DNA of 64,000 nt. Origin: Cubamyces lactineus. Its lineage: Eukaryota; Basidiomycota; Agaricomycetes; Polyporales; Polyporaceae. Position 1 is the stretch's first letter; the number at the start of each line of letters is the position of its first letter. Of this stretch, positions 30,190-41,228 are shown in pieces. The stretch lies in the NCBI GenBank assembly GCA_022376465.1, contig JACDTU010000006.1:248001-312000 (forward strand), given 5' to 3'. A program made the translations under genes and the position numbers. The notes beneath the pieces are model-generated. The model was not told where the DNA came from. It did not search any database and was given only the letters and a program-made list of their open reading frames with translations.

Positions 30190-33100
30190 CTACGCGTCCA
30201 GCGTAGGCACGATGTGTCGCAAATGCGCGGGCACGAGCTCGGCGGGCAGCTTCATGATCTGGTCTAGGGGCGCGCGCTTCGCGAGCGCGAGCAGGTTCAT
30301 CCTGAGCTTCCGCATGTCCGGGTCTTCCTCACCATCGCCGTCCTGGCTGCTGTCGCCCGGCGCCGCAGGCACGCCCGACTCTTCGCCGTTCGTGGCTGTC
30401 GATGAGACGTCGGAGGACGATTGTGGAGGGGGTGGCGGAGGGGGTGGTGGCGCGGCATCGACGTCCTCTTCTGTCTTCATGACGACGTCTTCGTCCTGAC
30501 TGGCATGTTCCTGCGCCTGCGCCTGTTCTTGCTCATCGGCTGTCTCGGACTTCGCACTGGTCGGGACCGCATGACGTCCCCGCGCCAGCCTTGCGATCTC
30601 GTCGGCCGCGTACTCCAACGCATACGCCAGCATCCCTTCATCCTCCACTGCAACAGAAGCAGCTGCAGCTGCAGCACTCGCCTCCGCCTCGCGATGCTCC
30701 TCTATCGCCCACTGAAGATACGCCGCGGCGTTCTTCTCGGGATCGCGCGCGAGCGCCTCGTCCATCTCGCGGCGTTTCTTCTCGCGATATTCGCGGCCAG
30801 CCCACACGTCTTCAGCACGGAAGAGCTCATCAGGGGCTCGTATGAGGGCGGGTAGGTCGATCTGTGCCTCTGCGATCGTCTGCAGTGTCGCAAGGGCTTT
30901 GGCGGCAGCAGGATACGTGCGCAGCGAGAGTTCGATTTGGTGCCGGATCGGGTCTGAGGGTGGCGTGGTGGGTGCTGGGATGGAGAGGGGCGTCGGGGAA
31001 GACTCGGAGGACTCTGGAGGGGGAGTGGGAGGGAGTTCGTTCAGGATGCGCGCCGCTTCGCACAGGATCGCGTGGCGGCCGTCCGTCAGCGGGTTGATGA
31101 CGTTCTCTTCCACCCACTTCGCTACAGGCATACCCAACTCTCCATACGTGGGCGGCTCGCCGTCATGTTGCTTCACGAATCAACGGTGAGATTTGAATGG
31201 GGAGAGCGAGTGGCGTGTTACTCACGATAGGTTCCGACGGGGTAAGGAATTCCGCCAGGCTTCGCACGTAGGCGAACCCGTCGATGCCTCCATACACGAC
31301 ATCCCGGATATACAGCTCAGCTTCAGCAGCCTTGCCTTTCCAGTAGTCTTCCTCTCCAGTGGTCTCCGTCTTCACGTCGCCTGACGCGCATTGGTTTGTA
31401 TTAGCGGCCGGAGCTTGCACACTCTGCCGCACAGCGTTGAACAGCCTCTCTTTTGAGCCAAGCCCGACACTCATGTCCTTCAAGCGCTGCTCCTCCGCGA
31501 GGAGACTGGGCAGAGTAGCAAACGTTCCGAAGTCAGCAGCGACAGGTTCGCGGGGCTGCTTCCATGGTGGTACTGGTTCCTCCTCCGCGACATCCTTCGC
31601 GCGGCTCCGCGAGGGAGCATTCCGCACGATCGACCAATGTTTTCGCTTCGGCGGCCTTGTGCGACCAGATTGTTTGGACGTTGACGCCTGCGCAGACAGT
31701 GTGGACGGTGTTTGCACCGTCTCTACGGGAAGTATGTTGACAGGTGCAGGTAGAGGAGGGCGAGAGGGATTAGATGGCTCGAGAGGAGCAAAGAGAGGGT
31801 CTAGGAGGGGGCGAAAAGGGGGATCGGGCACAAGGCCTGAAAATACGGAGAACGGATCCTCCACTACGTAGCCTCCGTAAGTACATGCCTACGAAACGCA
31901 CCAGTGAAAACAACTCACTCTCCCAGTAATCAAGACTACCTTCCGCCGTGAGGGGCGGACCGCTCTTCTCAATCCTCATCCGCTCCTTCTTCGTGCGATA
32001 GCGTTTGCCTGCGATGCATAAATGCATCAGTATGCCTATAGCTACGACACAGAATGCGAACCTCACCTTTCAGCTTGAGAGCGAGCATGAGCTCTGCCCA
32101 ATCTGAGCCGGGCGGGAATGCGCCAAGTCCATCTCTGGCACCAGGAAGCCCGCCGTCTGGTTCAAGGCTCTCAGACAGCGGTCCAGGTAGTTTTTTCCCC
32201 TTCGCCCGCTTCCCACTTCCAGTTTGTGGGTAAGGAGAGCCTGCACGGCTTTCGTCCACCTCCATGGGCGTTCCTGTGGTCTTGTCAATCGGGGTGCCGA
32301 CGGCATTAGAGACGTCATCGTCGTCCACGTTGATATTGACGGGCTCTTCATCCTTCTCGATCTCGATATTCCAGTCTGTCTCGTACTCAATGACGGTGGC
32401 AGCGGCCTTTGCGATGTGTTCGAGGGCGTAGTTCTCGATGCGCTCCGCTTCAGTGTAGTATATGCTACCTTGCGGATTGAAGGTCTTCGCGTTGTTGGTC
32501 ACTAGCCGCAGATCTGACTGCAATATAGTTAGTATCTTGATGAGTGAGGTTATGACGGAGACATGGAAACAAAGCGTAGCGGACTAAACGTGCGCGGTGT
32601 ATACTGAGCAAAGTATGGATGAGAAAATGAGCAGGGACCTGGGCAAGGGGGCTCTCGCATACAACGGATACCGAAAACCAGACCTTGAACAGTGACACAT
32701 GTTGCTAACATCGAACGATCCCACTGAGCGAAGGCAAAAGAAACCACTGTAATGTGCGATAGAGTGACGCATAAATGGCCCTTAGCAGGCGAAGGGAATA
32801 AACAAATCGCGAAGTTCGTGTACGCGACGATGACGGTATTGATGAGGGCCTTGCGGTACATACTTGCTATACTTAGAGATAAGAATATCTCAATGCAGCA
32901 CACCGCAGTTTCTCAGAGCAACATTTGTGCGTGGTGATATGGACGGATGAAGAAGAGGGAAAAAGACGTGCATATCGAAAGCAGAGGGTTGACACTCACC
33001 GCAAACTCCTCCAAAGTCCTGTACTTCCCCTTTTCCACCTTCATAGACATCGTGCCTAGGTCCATCGGGTGCTTGATGACATCTGAATATCCCGGCACCT

Positions 33101-33435
33101 GTGCGGGGTCAACAGGCTGCAGGAAGAAGGCGTAGTCATCCTTCCTACACGCATATATCAGCCTCAGCAGTTTCTTTGGATCAGTACGATGCGACTTACT
33201 TCTTAATTTGTGCGATGAGCTTGGTGAGGACCTCTTTCAGCGGTTTTAACTTGATGGGTCTGGGTGCCTTGGTCTTCACGGGCTCCTCGTAGCTGAGTTT
33301 GATCTTTTTCTTGCTCTTCTGAGCCTTGACGGCGCTGAGCGGTGGGAGGACAAAAGTAAGGCCCGAGGAGGACTTGGTAGCATGGCCAGAGCTCTCTGCG
33401 TGGTCGTCGTGTGCAGAAAACGAGGACGGGCCCAT
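30190..33435 (-). CDS. Bromodomain protein, BRD7/BRD9-like
   Basis: Six exons on the minus strand: 33200-33435, 33000-33144, 32067-32517, 31919-32008, 31226-31863 and 30190-31170, giving 846 aa with phase kept throughout. An N-terminal basic segment (KSKKKIKLSYEEP) precedes a bromodomain assembled from exons 1-3: PLKEVLTKLIAQIKKKDD, FFLQPVD, PGYSDVIKHPMDLGTM, then NNAKTFNP with the acetyl-lysine-binding Asn. KRYRTKKERMRIEKSG follows, as in the conserved region after BRD7/9 bromodomains. The C-terminal half is Ala/Glu-rich with an 11-Pro run and ends in a helical block (KLPAELVPAHLRHIVPTLDA). Family members read acetylated histones as part of SWI/SNF-type remodelers. The ATG at 33435 is preceded by an in-frame TGA. 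Intron 2 is 482 bp, far longer than the others. Confidence 0.8.
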
Positions 33436-34061
33436 TTCTCAGACTTTGCGTCGTCGACGTTTGCGGTTCGGCCTGGCGGGCTCTCTCCGGCCGTGATTGG
33501 CTCACAGGGGCTCCGGTCGCCGGCCGGGGTCCTATCTGCCAGACCGGCCGTCTTGGTGGGGCAGGTCCGGCCAACTCGGAGCGCGTGTGGCAGTGAGGAG
33601 GCCACGTGCCATGACGCAGTGCCTTCTCGCCATGGTGCACCGCACTGGCAGTTGCCTGCTTTCTGCCGTGTGGTGCGCCTTTCTTTCATACGACCACCTA
33701 CGACCTTCACGAGCTACTCAACGCCTCTCGTTCTCTCTCTTTCTAATAGTCTGTTTGGACTGGAACTATAGAGCTAAAGCCCTGGTAAGCAGATCATTCT
33801 TCTTAGGACATCAAAGCTGTGTTGGGTGTGGTGACTGCAACCACAGTGGTTCGCGTTCCACATCTGCCACGTTCTGTCCGCGGCGCAGAGGTTATACCGA
33901 TGCATGACAGAGCGACCCAATTGACGCTCTTACGCCCTGCGACTATGCCTTCGAGTTTGAGGCGTGCGCTAGCCACCGCCTGCCATACATTCTGTGCATC
34001 ATTTATCTCTTCAAGATTTGCGATAATACCACCATGTGCTAACGATTTGTATCTAGCTACA

Positions 34062-34773
34062 ATGACTATCACGTCGCAACCCTACTCCGTTCCAGCACCT
34101 TCTCTCATTTATCGCGAGGAAAATGAGAAGAGCTGCCCACATGGACACAATGGCATGCCCGCAGCAGCTCGTCGGTGCCGCTGCGAGAACGCGAGGTTCC
34201 GGCGTGTCGTCACAGCTCTCCTTTTGGCAACCTTCTCTCTCGCACTGTTCCTCTTCATCTCGTGTCTCTGGGATGTCGCATTCAACGAGGCTTCCTGGTT
34301 GAGTTCCCTCGGGCTCGTAGAGGATGGCTCAGGAAGCGCTTGGACGGCGATGAGCGGATTCATCAAGAGGCAGGCTGTTGATAACGGTAGCAGCCAGGAT
34401 ACGTTTGTACATCGCAAATGTACGTACAATCGTCGTGCAATCAGCTGTGTTCATACTCACATGCCCGCTAGATTATCTCATCATTGTATTTGTCGGATTG
34501 TTCCTCGTGTTCCTGGCTGCCATATGTCTCAGTGCTTGGTGCTGCCGAGGTAGGTTCCCCTTCGGGATTGTCTAAGAGATGGCTGACGCTCTGTATATTC
34601 AGGTGCTTTCGAAAACCCGCTATGCTGCCCATGCTACGTCTGTGCGTGGTGTGGTGGTTTGGGTAAGTCGTGTAGATTTGTGCGTTATCCCTGATATTGA
34701 ACTTTTCTCTTGCATAGCTTGCCTCGAGTGCATCGGATGCGGGTTGTGTGCCGAAGGCATCGATAATGCTTGA
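34062..34773 (+). CDS. Small Cys-rich membrane protein, unknown function
   Basis: Four exons, 34062-34419, 34472-34549, 34603-34662 and 34718-34773, keep phase and give 183 aa. The N-terminal 60 residues carry a CPHGHNG and CRCE pair of Cys/His motifs, followed by a membrane segment (VVTALLLATFSLALFLFISC). A linker of about 40 residues leads to a second membrane segment (LIIVFVGLFLVFLAAICLSA). The C-terminal tail is packed with cysteines: WCCRG, CCPCYVCAWC, CLECIGCGLC. The tail resembles palmitoylated or metal-binding Cys-rich tails but matches no family I can name. It is divergent from the bromodomain gene; the 626 bp between them should hold both promoters. Confidence 0.7.
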
Positions 34774-35272
34774 AGCTGGCTCTTCGCGCTCTCTTGATAC
34801 TAAACATCCGGCTACGCTTTTCGAACTTGGGAACTCCCGGACACTTCACAGACGCTCCCGATCTATACGTTGTAATGCACCGGACACTTCTTGAACATTT
34901 TAGCTATACCATGGACACGGCTTTCGTATTGCTGTAGTGATACCTGTTCGCTTTGTATCAATTGTGGTTGACAGTTATCCTCTGATTCTGACGTTCATTT
35001 AATCGAGTTTACTAAATGGCGATGATGGGGCCTTGCCTCGTGGCGTACAAGTACACTTATCACGTTATCATCTGACCCTTCCCTTCGCATGCAGCTGCGC
35101 CTCTTGCACTGTATCTGTCAAGACGCCATATAACCACTCAATACCAGCGAGGCTGTGAGCAACATGCTTGGACCACGAGCGTGCGCTGGACCTGATAACC
35201 GCTCTCCCGCATAGCGTCTGCAAGTGTCGTGTTGGCTGTGGGCTACTGGACCACAATCCTCAACTTGGCCTC

Positions 35273-36646
35273 ATGCCTCCACCACTGCTGCAACGTCTTA
35301 CAGGGCTCGCCGTTCGGTCGGCGGCCCCAGCAAATACGCAGCCATACTTCGCAGCAGAGAGAGTATCATGGATGAGCCCGAACGATACACTCTCCATCCT
35401 CATGATCATCGGCGGCGACATCGTCCAGCGTGCTGTCGCCCAACTCGCAGGAAGCGGCCCACTCACACCCTACTGGCACTTCGCCCCCGTCGCATTCTCC
35501 TTCGGATGGCTCGCCTACTCCGTCTCCGCGCTCACATCTGCTGTCGGCGACGGTCGGCTCATGCCCCAACCAGACTGTCCCATACACGTCGTGAACGTCA
35601 GGTCGGGTTACCGGCGTCAGAATGCGAGCTGGGTCCTCGGGCGGCTCTTGCGCGACCACGAGAAGCGCAAGTTCAAGGACGGCGCACTCAGCGTCGCTTT
35701 CTACCGCACCGTGAGCGGACCTAAGGCGGGCGTACCGGCGCGCGATTGGGTGTACTGGAGCGGCGTGCTCGTCATCCTCGCGCAGCTCGCGATCTCGGCC
35801 ATCCCTGGCACTCTACACGGAAACTGGATTGTGCTTGTAGTCACCGTCGGGGGCACTGTGCTTGCGCTCCTCGGGAGCGGCCTTCCACAATGGCGCGAGG
35901 AGAAATACGCAGCGCGGGAGATTGATGGGAAGAAGGGACCCGAGATCGTCTGCCTCACGCGCGGGAACGGGAGCACGTTCGCCATGGTCGTCATCAGCGA
36001 GACCGGAATCCGTCTGGAGGACCTTGCGGGAGGCCGTGACAAAAGACGGGCGACGACGTCCGTCATGTTAGCTCTGCTCAGCATCCTGTGGATCGTCCTC
36101 CTCCTCGCCGTTGAGGGCCTCAATAGCGACGCGTGGTACCTGCTCGCCATCGGCGGTCTTGGGATGGTGCAGAACGTCGTAGCAGCGGGCGCAGAAAGAA
36201 GCGCGAGCGCACTCGGGTTCCACTTTGCACCCTTCGACGCGAAGAGGGATCTACTCCACAGACCCAAGGTGATGGAGACGCTGATGATGGCGGAGGAGCG
36301 CCAGACTGGGGTCGGGCTGGCAATGCTCAAGCTCTTCTTCCCTGGAGACCTCCGCCCGCACGAGCAACAGTTCTGGGATAGGAAGAAAGCTGAGAAGGCT
36401 GCGAAAGAGATGGCCGCGAAGGGCGCCATCTCACCCACGATGTCGGAGAAACGGATTGCTCAGGATCATCGCCTGCGAGGTAATACACTCGTCGCCACAC
36501 CAGATCCTGCGGAGAAGTCGAAGACAAGTTCCATTGATATTACCGAAGAATCTCTGCAATCACGCCCGATGTCTCCTTCGTCCTTGCCCTCCCTACCGTA
36601 CAATCTGGATGCTTCGTGCGGTCAGATACCACTCACGAAATCTTAG
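35273..36646 (+). CDS. Multi-pass membrane protein, uncharacterised fungal family, copy 1
   Basis: Single-exon frame of 457 aa. The ATG at 35273 was chosen because the following MPPPLL-x-x-L is shared with the tandem copy at 37551. Roughly five or six hydrophobic segments are visible: LSILMIIGGDIVQRAVAQLA, APVAFSFGWLAYSVSALTSA, VLVILAQLAISAIPG, WIVLVVTVGGTVLALLGSG, a pair around LALLSILWIVLLLAVEGL, and LLAIGGLGMVQNVVAAGA. Soluble blocks include the conserved N-V-x-SGYRRQNASWVLGRLLRD and a C-terminal LKLFFPGDLRPHE. The tail is polar and Ser-rich. The family is common in fungi, but I know of no assigned function. Confidence 0.75.
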   Translation: MPPPLLQRLTGLAVRSAAPANTQPYFAAERVSWMSPNDTLSILMIIGGDIVQRAVAQLAGSGPLTPYWHFAPVAFSFGWLAYSVSALTSAVGDGRLMPQPDCPIHVVNVRSGYRRQNASWVLGRLLRDHEKRKFKDGALSVAFYRTVSGPKAGVPARDWVYWSGVLVILAQLAISAIPGTLHGNWIVLVVTVGGTVLALLGSGLPQWREEKYAAREIDGKKGPEIVCLTRGNGSTFAMVVISETGIRLEDLAGGRDKRRATTSVMLALLSILWIVLLLAVEGLNSDAWYLLAIGGLGMVQNVVAAGAERSASALGFHFAPFDAKRDLLHRPKVMETLMMAEERQTGVGLAMLKLFFPGDLRPHEQQFWDRKKAEKAAKEMAAKGAISPTMSEKRIAQDHRLRGNTLVATPDPAEKSKTSSIDITEESLQSRPMSPSSLPSLPYNLDASCGQIPLTKS

Positions 36647-37550
36647 ACCACCAAGACCACCTGCTTTATATCGCAAGCTCCCTTGTTACGAATCTGATAT
36701 ATTTACGACCCCAATGCCAGTCCAAGCGAAAATGCTCACGCCCACACGTACATGCTTGTGCACCGTGTAGACAACCATTGTATTCATTTGTTACCCTGTG
36801 TTATGCACTACCTCCAATAACAACGTACGCCGATATTATACACTACTAGACTGCCTCTGTTGAAATCGATTCCTTGGTGGGCGAACGTAGCTGGAGGTCA
36901 CACATAGCACACGTTGTAACATACCGCGACGCATGTGACCGTTGAGGGCAGCTTGTCTGCTGAAATCTACCCCCTCCTCTTCCTCCTTCGGTCTATGTGG
37001 CATCTGCAACACGTCCCTACCATGTAATCCTCCAAAACTAAAATCCGCATGAGCCACCAGCAATCCATACACGCTGGTTCAGCAGAGACTTCCCCCGTAC
37101 ATGTTCTTCAGTTGCCAGACGCGGCCGCAGGTGCACTCGTACCCTCACCCGTTGACAGTACGTAGCCTAGTGTCGTCCTATCTTGGAAACGCTGAACAGT
37201 ATACCTATTGTAGCACGTTTGAGACGTCCGAACGGTCAGCGCTATGAGCCATCCACCTCGTGGTGTCGTGGTGCTCGATCTACACCACACGAAACTCAGC
37301 TGAACATACCGATCGTCTGCCCACAGAAGACCACTCGAGTACGGCGCTATTGCCCTGCCTTCCGCTCGAATGCAGCACCTCGCCTGTCAAATTGCTGTCG
37401 AAACCTGGTAGCAGCAGCGAGGCGGTGAGCAACATGCTGGACCCATGCGTATGGCCTCAGCTTCACGGCGGCGTCGCGAGATACTGTCAGTATAAGGGGT
37501 CATTGACAGACGCGGCAGAAATACCGACCCGTAATCCTCACCCTAGCACC
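36647..37550. other. Intergenic region between tandem membrane-protein genes
   Basis: No coding frame with support. A frame continuous with copy 2 extends upstream of 37551 but lacks similarity to copy 1 there, so it is taken as 5' UTR or promoter. Confidence 0.5.
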
Positions 37551-38888
37551 ATGCCTCCACCACTGCTGAGACACCTTGCAAGCCTCGCCATCGGGTCGGC
37601 GGGCCCAGCAAATACGCAGCCGTACTTTTCGGCAGAAAGGACGTCCTGGCTGAGCCCGGACGACACCCTCTCCATCCTGATGATCATCGGCGGCGACATC
37701 GTCCAGCGCGCTGTCGCCCAACTCGCAGGAAGCGGCCCACTCACACCCTACTGGCACTTCGCCCCCGTCGCATTCTCCTTCGGATGGCTCGCCTACTCCG
37801 TCTCTGCGCTCACATCTGCCGTCGGCGACGGTCGGCTCATGCCCCAACCAGACTGCCCCGTCATTGTCGTGAACGCCAAGACAGGCTACCGGCGCCAGAA
37901 TGCGAGTTGGATCCTTGGACGGCTCGTGCGTGACTACGAGAAGGATAGGCGCGAGGACAGATCGCTAAACATCGCATTCTACCACACCATGAGCGGGGAG
38001 GGTGCACCGGAGGCGGGCGTGCCAGCGCGCGATTGGGTGTATTGGAGCGGCGTGTTCGTCATCCTCGCGCAGCTCGCGATTTCGGTCGTCCCCGGGGCTC
38101 TGCATGGCAACTGGATTGTGCTTGTGGTCACCGTCGGGGGCACCGTACTTGCGCTCCTCGGGAGCGGCCTTCCACAATGGCGCGAGGAGAAGTACGCCGC
38201 GCGTACAATCGAGAAAGGCCCCGAGGTCGTATGCCTCACGCGCGGGAATGGGAGCACATACGCTATGGTCGTCATCAGTGAGACCGGAATTCGTCTGGAG
38301 GACCTTGCGGGAGGCCGTGACAAGCAAAGGAGAACGACGTCCGTCATGTCCGCTGCGCTAAGCATCCTGTGGGTCGTCCTCTTGCTCACCGTGGAGGGTC
38401 TGGACGGCGATGCGTGGTATTTGCTCGCTATCGGAGGCCTCGGGATGGTACAGAATGTTGTCGCTGCGGGTGCGGCGCGAAGCGCGAGCGCACTAGGTAT
38501 CCATTTCGCGCCTCTCGACAAAGACGGAGACGTCATCTGCGGAGAAAAAGTCATAGACTCCCTGATGGAAGCAGAGGAACGCCAGGCGGGAGTCGGGCTG
38601 GCAATGCTCAAGCTCTTCTTCCCTGGCGAGCTCCGCCCGCACGAGCAATCGTTTTGGGACAAGAAGAAGGCTGGAAAGTCACAGGTGGCAAAGTGTCATG
38701 CAGACAATGGCAAGAACCCCCCGCAGATGTCCAAGCCGCAGGATAATCGACCACTACCGCAAGACGATAGGCCTCTCGCGACACCCTGGCCAGAGTCAGC
38801 CTCGAAGTGCGAGGCGGACTCCCTTACCAGCAATCTCAGCGAAAAGTCTTCGCAATCACAATCTGCGGCCCCATCGTCTATACTATAA
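37551..38888 (+). CDS. Multi-pass membrane protein, uncharacterised fungal family, copy 2
   Basis: Single-exon frame of 445 aa, tandem duplicate of the gene at 35273. Long stretches are identical at the protein level, for example IIGGDIVQRAVAQLAGSG and the block from PLTPYWHFAPV to SAVGDGRLMPQPDCP. They diverge in the soluble loop after GRLVRDYEK and in the C-terminal tail, which here contains KPQDNRPLPQDDRPLATP. High identity in the membrane core with divergent tails suggests recent duplication or gene conversion. The start is chosen by alignment with copy 1. Confidence 0.75.
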   Translation: MPPPLLRHLASLAIGSAGPANTQPYFSAERTSWLSPDDTLSILMIIGGDIVQRAVAQLAGSGPLTPYWHFAPVAFSFGWLAYSVSALTSAVGDGRLMPQPDCPVIVVNAKTGYRRQNASWILGRLVRDYEKDRREDRSLNIAFYHTMSGEGAPEAGVPARDWVYWSGVFVILAQLAISVVPGALHGNWIVLVVTVGGTVLALLGSGLPQWREEKYAARTIEKGPEVVCLTRGNGSTYAMVVISETGIRLEDLAGGRDKQRRTTSVMSAALSILWVVLLLTVEGLDGDAWYLLAIGGLGMVQNVVAAGAARSASALGIHFAPLDKDGDVICGEKVIDSLMEAEERQAGVGLAMLKLFFPGELRPHEQSFWDKKKAGKSQVAKCHADNGKNPPQMSKPQDNRPLPQDDRPLATPWPESASKCEADSLTSNLSEKSSQSQSAAPSSIL

Positions 38889-39308
38889 AAATGCGCTATT
38901 AGCCCAGTGTTTGATCGGACGAAGTCGAAACCTACGGTGCACTATGCTATTGTATCTATTCAGTACCTTCATCTTGTATTGTAATGGTACCTGTTGCTGC
39001 GCGGCACGTACATCTTCACATGATATGCAGGTTGCTTTCAAGGCTCTCGAAATGCCCTTTATCCCCTGCCTGAACTATATCCACATAGACCATCAGGACT
39101 TCAATCTCATCCTTGGGCTTACCGAGATTGCGCATGACCTTGGGGAGACCCACCAACTCTTGGTGTCAAACGATTCCCCTGTCTGACTGAAACCTTAAGC
39201 ATAGTCATGGCTACAAGTTATCTATCCTCTAGATAGTGATACAGACTCTCTAATGAGTTGATGAGCATCATAAAATTTGCGAAATATGGCGAATATACCT
39301 ATATATGA

Positions 39309-40545
39309 TTACAATGCGGGCGTAACCGGCGTTGCGGTGCCAGATGCTGGTTGGGATGCAGAAGCGGCGCTTGGGGACGGGATATCACCAGTCGGATCCT
39401 TCATGTATGCCTTGAGGAAGTTTCGCCAGTTCGCCTTCGAGGGTACGAAATGACCTGTGGAGGGGGAGCATGAGGTTGCGGCGTTGTTTCGTGCGTGCTT
39501 CGTGCGTGGTCTAGACGCACCTCCGTCGTGCCACTCTACACGCTTGTTACTGGAGACGTCTACGAGCGTCTTCGATCGTTCTTCTACTACAATCACATCC
39601 GTTCGCCCGAGTATGTGGAGCGTCGGCGTTGTGTACGAAGGCAGAAAAATGGAATCGCAGAGGGGGCTCTTAGGTCGGAACCCCGCAGCCGCTATACAGA
39701 AATTGCTGCCACATCATTGTCAGGCCCATTGGCACATCCATAACGGAATGATCGCTCACAATGGTGGATGGGGAGCTTTACCGTCCACTAGGAAGGGCGG
39801 AAACACCTCCGGTTTCTCGAGCTGTCTTGATCGTGAATAAGACTCTTGGAATTGCAGCGAAGCGACTGACGTACCAAGGCAGCCATCAAGGCAGCCATAG
39901 CTGCACCTTGGCTGTTACCAAGTGAGCGTTCCAGCTGTCTGTAGAGCTAGCATCCGATCGGTGGCAAGGCTCACCTGAATCCGAAGATGCCCTGTAGAGA
40001 AAGTCAGATATTATACTCTCGAGTAAGAATAGAAAACCGACAGCGTATGTGTCTTTCGTCAGATAGTCGCGAATGAGCAATATGGAGTCCTCCAGACCGA
40101 CTGTCTTGGTTCTCGCAGCGTCGACATTCCACCAGCCTCTGGGCGCCAAGGCTGGGTCCGCCTCGGTCGTGGCTTCCTGCGCACCCAGATCATCCAGGGA
40201 TGACGACTCGCTCGTAGAGCGAAAGGCCTCGGCAAGATCAGCGGGCGTTAATACATGTGGCGCGTCCACGAAAACTGTCAAGGGATCTGTCAGGATTATG
40301 CACGATACCTTGTAGGAGGGAATTCTCACCGAAATCTATATCTTTTCCGCAGGTCTTGCGTAAAGCACCCAACTGCGAATGTGAATTCAGCAATAAGCTT
40401 CATACACACGTGTAAGGCCGCGACTGACGCGTTTGCTGAAGATAGTCGCGTTCTGTGCGTATCTGCGGCATCGGTAAGCAAAGTGCGAGTCGGACGCCAT
40501 AATGAAACATTACCCATGAAGCATCAACACTTTCTTAGAGGCCAT
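39309..40545 (-). CDS. FSH1-family serine hydrolase
   Basis: Nine exons on the minus strand: 40514-40545, 40429-40462, 40330-40372, 40042-40286, 39975-39991, 39875-39911, 39760-39821, 39521-39705 and 39309-39454, giving 266 aa with phase kept at all eight junctions. The alpha/beta-hydrolase signatures are in order: KKVLMLHGYAQNA at the start, VFVDAPHVLTPADL, RGWWN, GFSQGAAMAAL with nucleophile Ser124, PTLHILGRTDVIVV with the acid Asp, and DGGHFVPSKANW with the catalytic His. FSH1/OVCA2-type enzymes are small cytosolic esterases. Exon 5 is only 17 nt and ends inside the Ser124 codon. Confidence 0.85.
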
Positions 40546-41228
40546 GTTTTGTTAGAAGCTTCGAAGGGCCGGTGTCCAAAGGTACGATAGATGCGAGTGG
40601 TGGTCAACAGGAAAGAATGCCTGAAGTGTTTTCGGGGATCCTTCGGAGGGCCGACCGCCATTACCTTTTCCGGATCTGACCTAATTCATAAGCGCCCGTG
40701 ATTGCTCCTGATTCTCTTCCTCCTCCTCGAACGCTCCGTCAGCCTCAATTGAGGGAATTGTGGCTGGAACATGGGTATCTATATCCTTGCCTTGAACCGG
40801 GATGCGTGATTGTGGTGTTCCCTCTGCAGTGGCTCAGTGGATGCCGACAAGAGCCTGTGGCTGGCAGCTGGCTAGCAACGCCCAGTCGCATTTGGGATGT
40901 CGATTACTAGGTTCAACGAATGATCCCCTTTCAACAATGAATGCTGAAGCTTGCCCACAGAACTCGCCTCGTGGTTGCATACACCGGACCTGTAGTCTTT
41001 GGTGGGACTCAAGCTTCATGTTCTACCGCAGCAGTGGTCAACTGGTCTGCGATCAAAAGCGTGACTGTAGTTCATCTGCGAGAGACACGGAGTATTTGTC
41101 ATCTACTCTCCTATTCATCCAGCTGAACGAGGCAGGTTAGGCCCGCTGTCGTGAGAGCATTGGTTATAGAATGGTATTGGTGGACGCTAGATGCGTTGGC
41201 AACCACGTCTACGTTGACGATCCGCAAT

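Noticed and set aside
30421..31189. Plus-strand frames over the bromodomain gene
   Set aside because: Antisense shadows of the Ala/Glu-rich C-terminal exon.
33276..33710. 144-codon minus-strand frame upstream of the bromodomain gene
   Set aside because: Out of frame with the real first exon, with irregular composition. The region is the divergent promoter.
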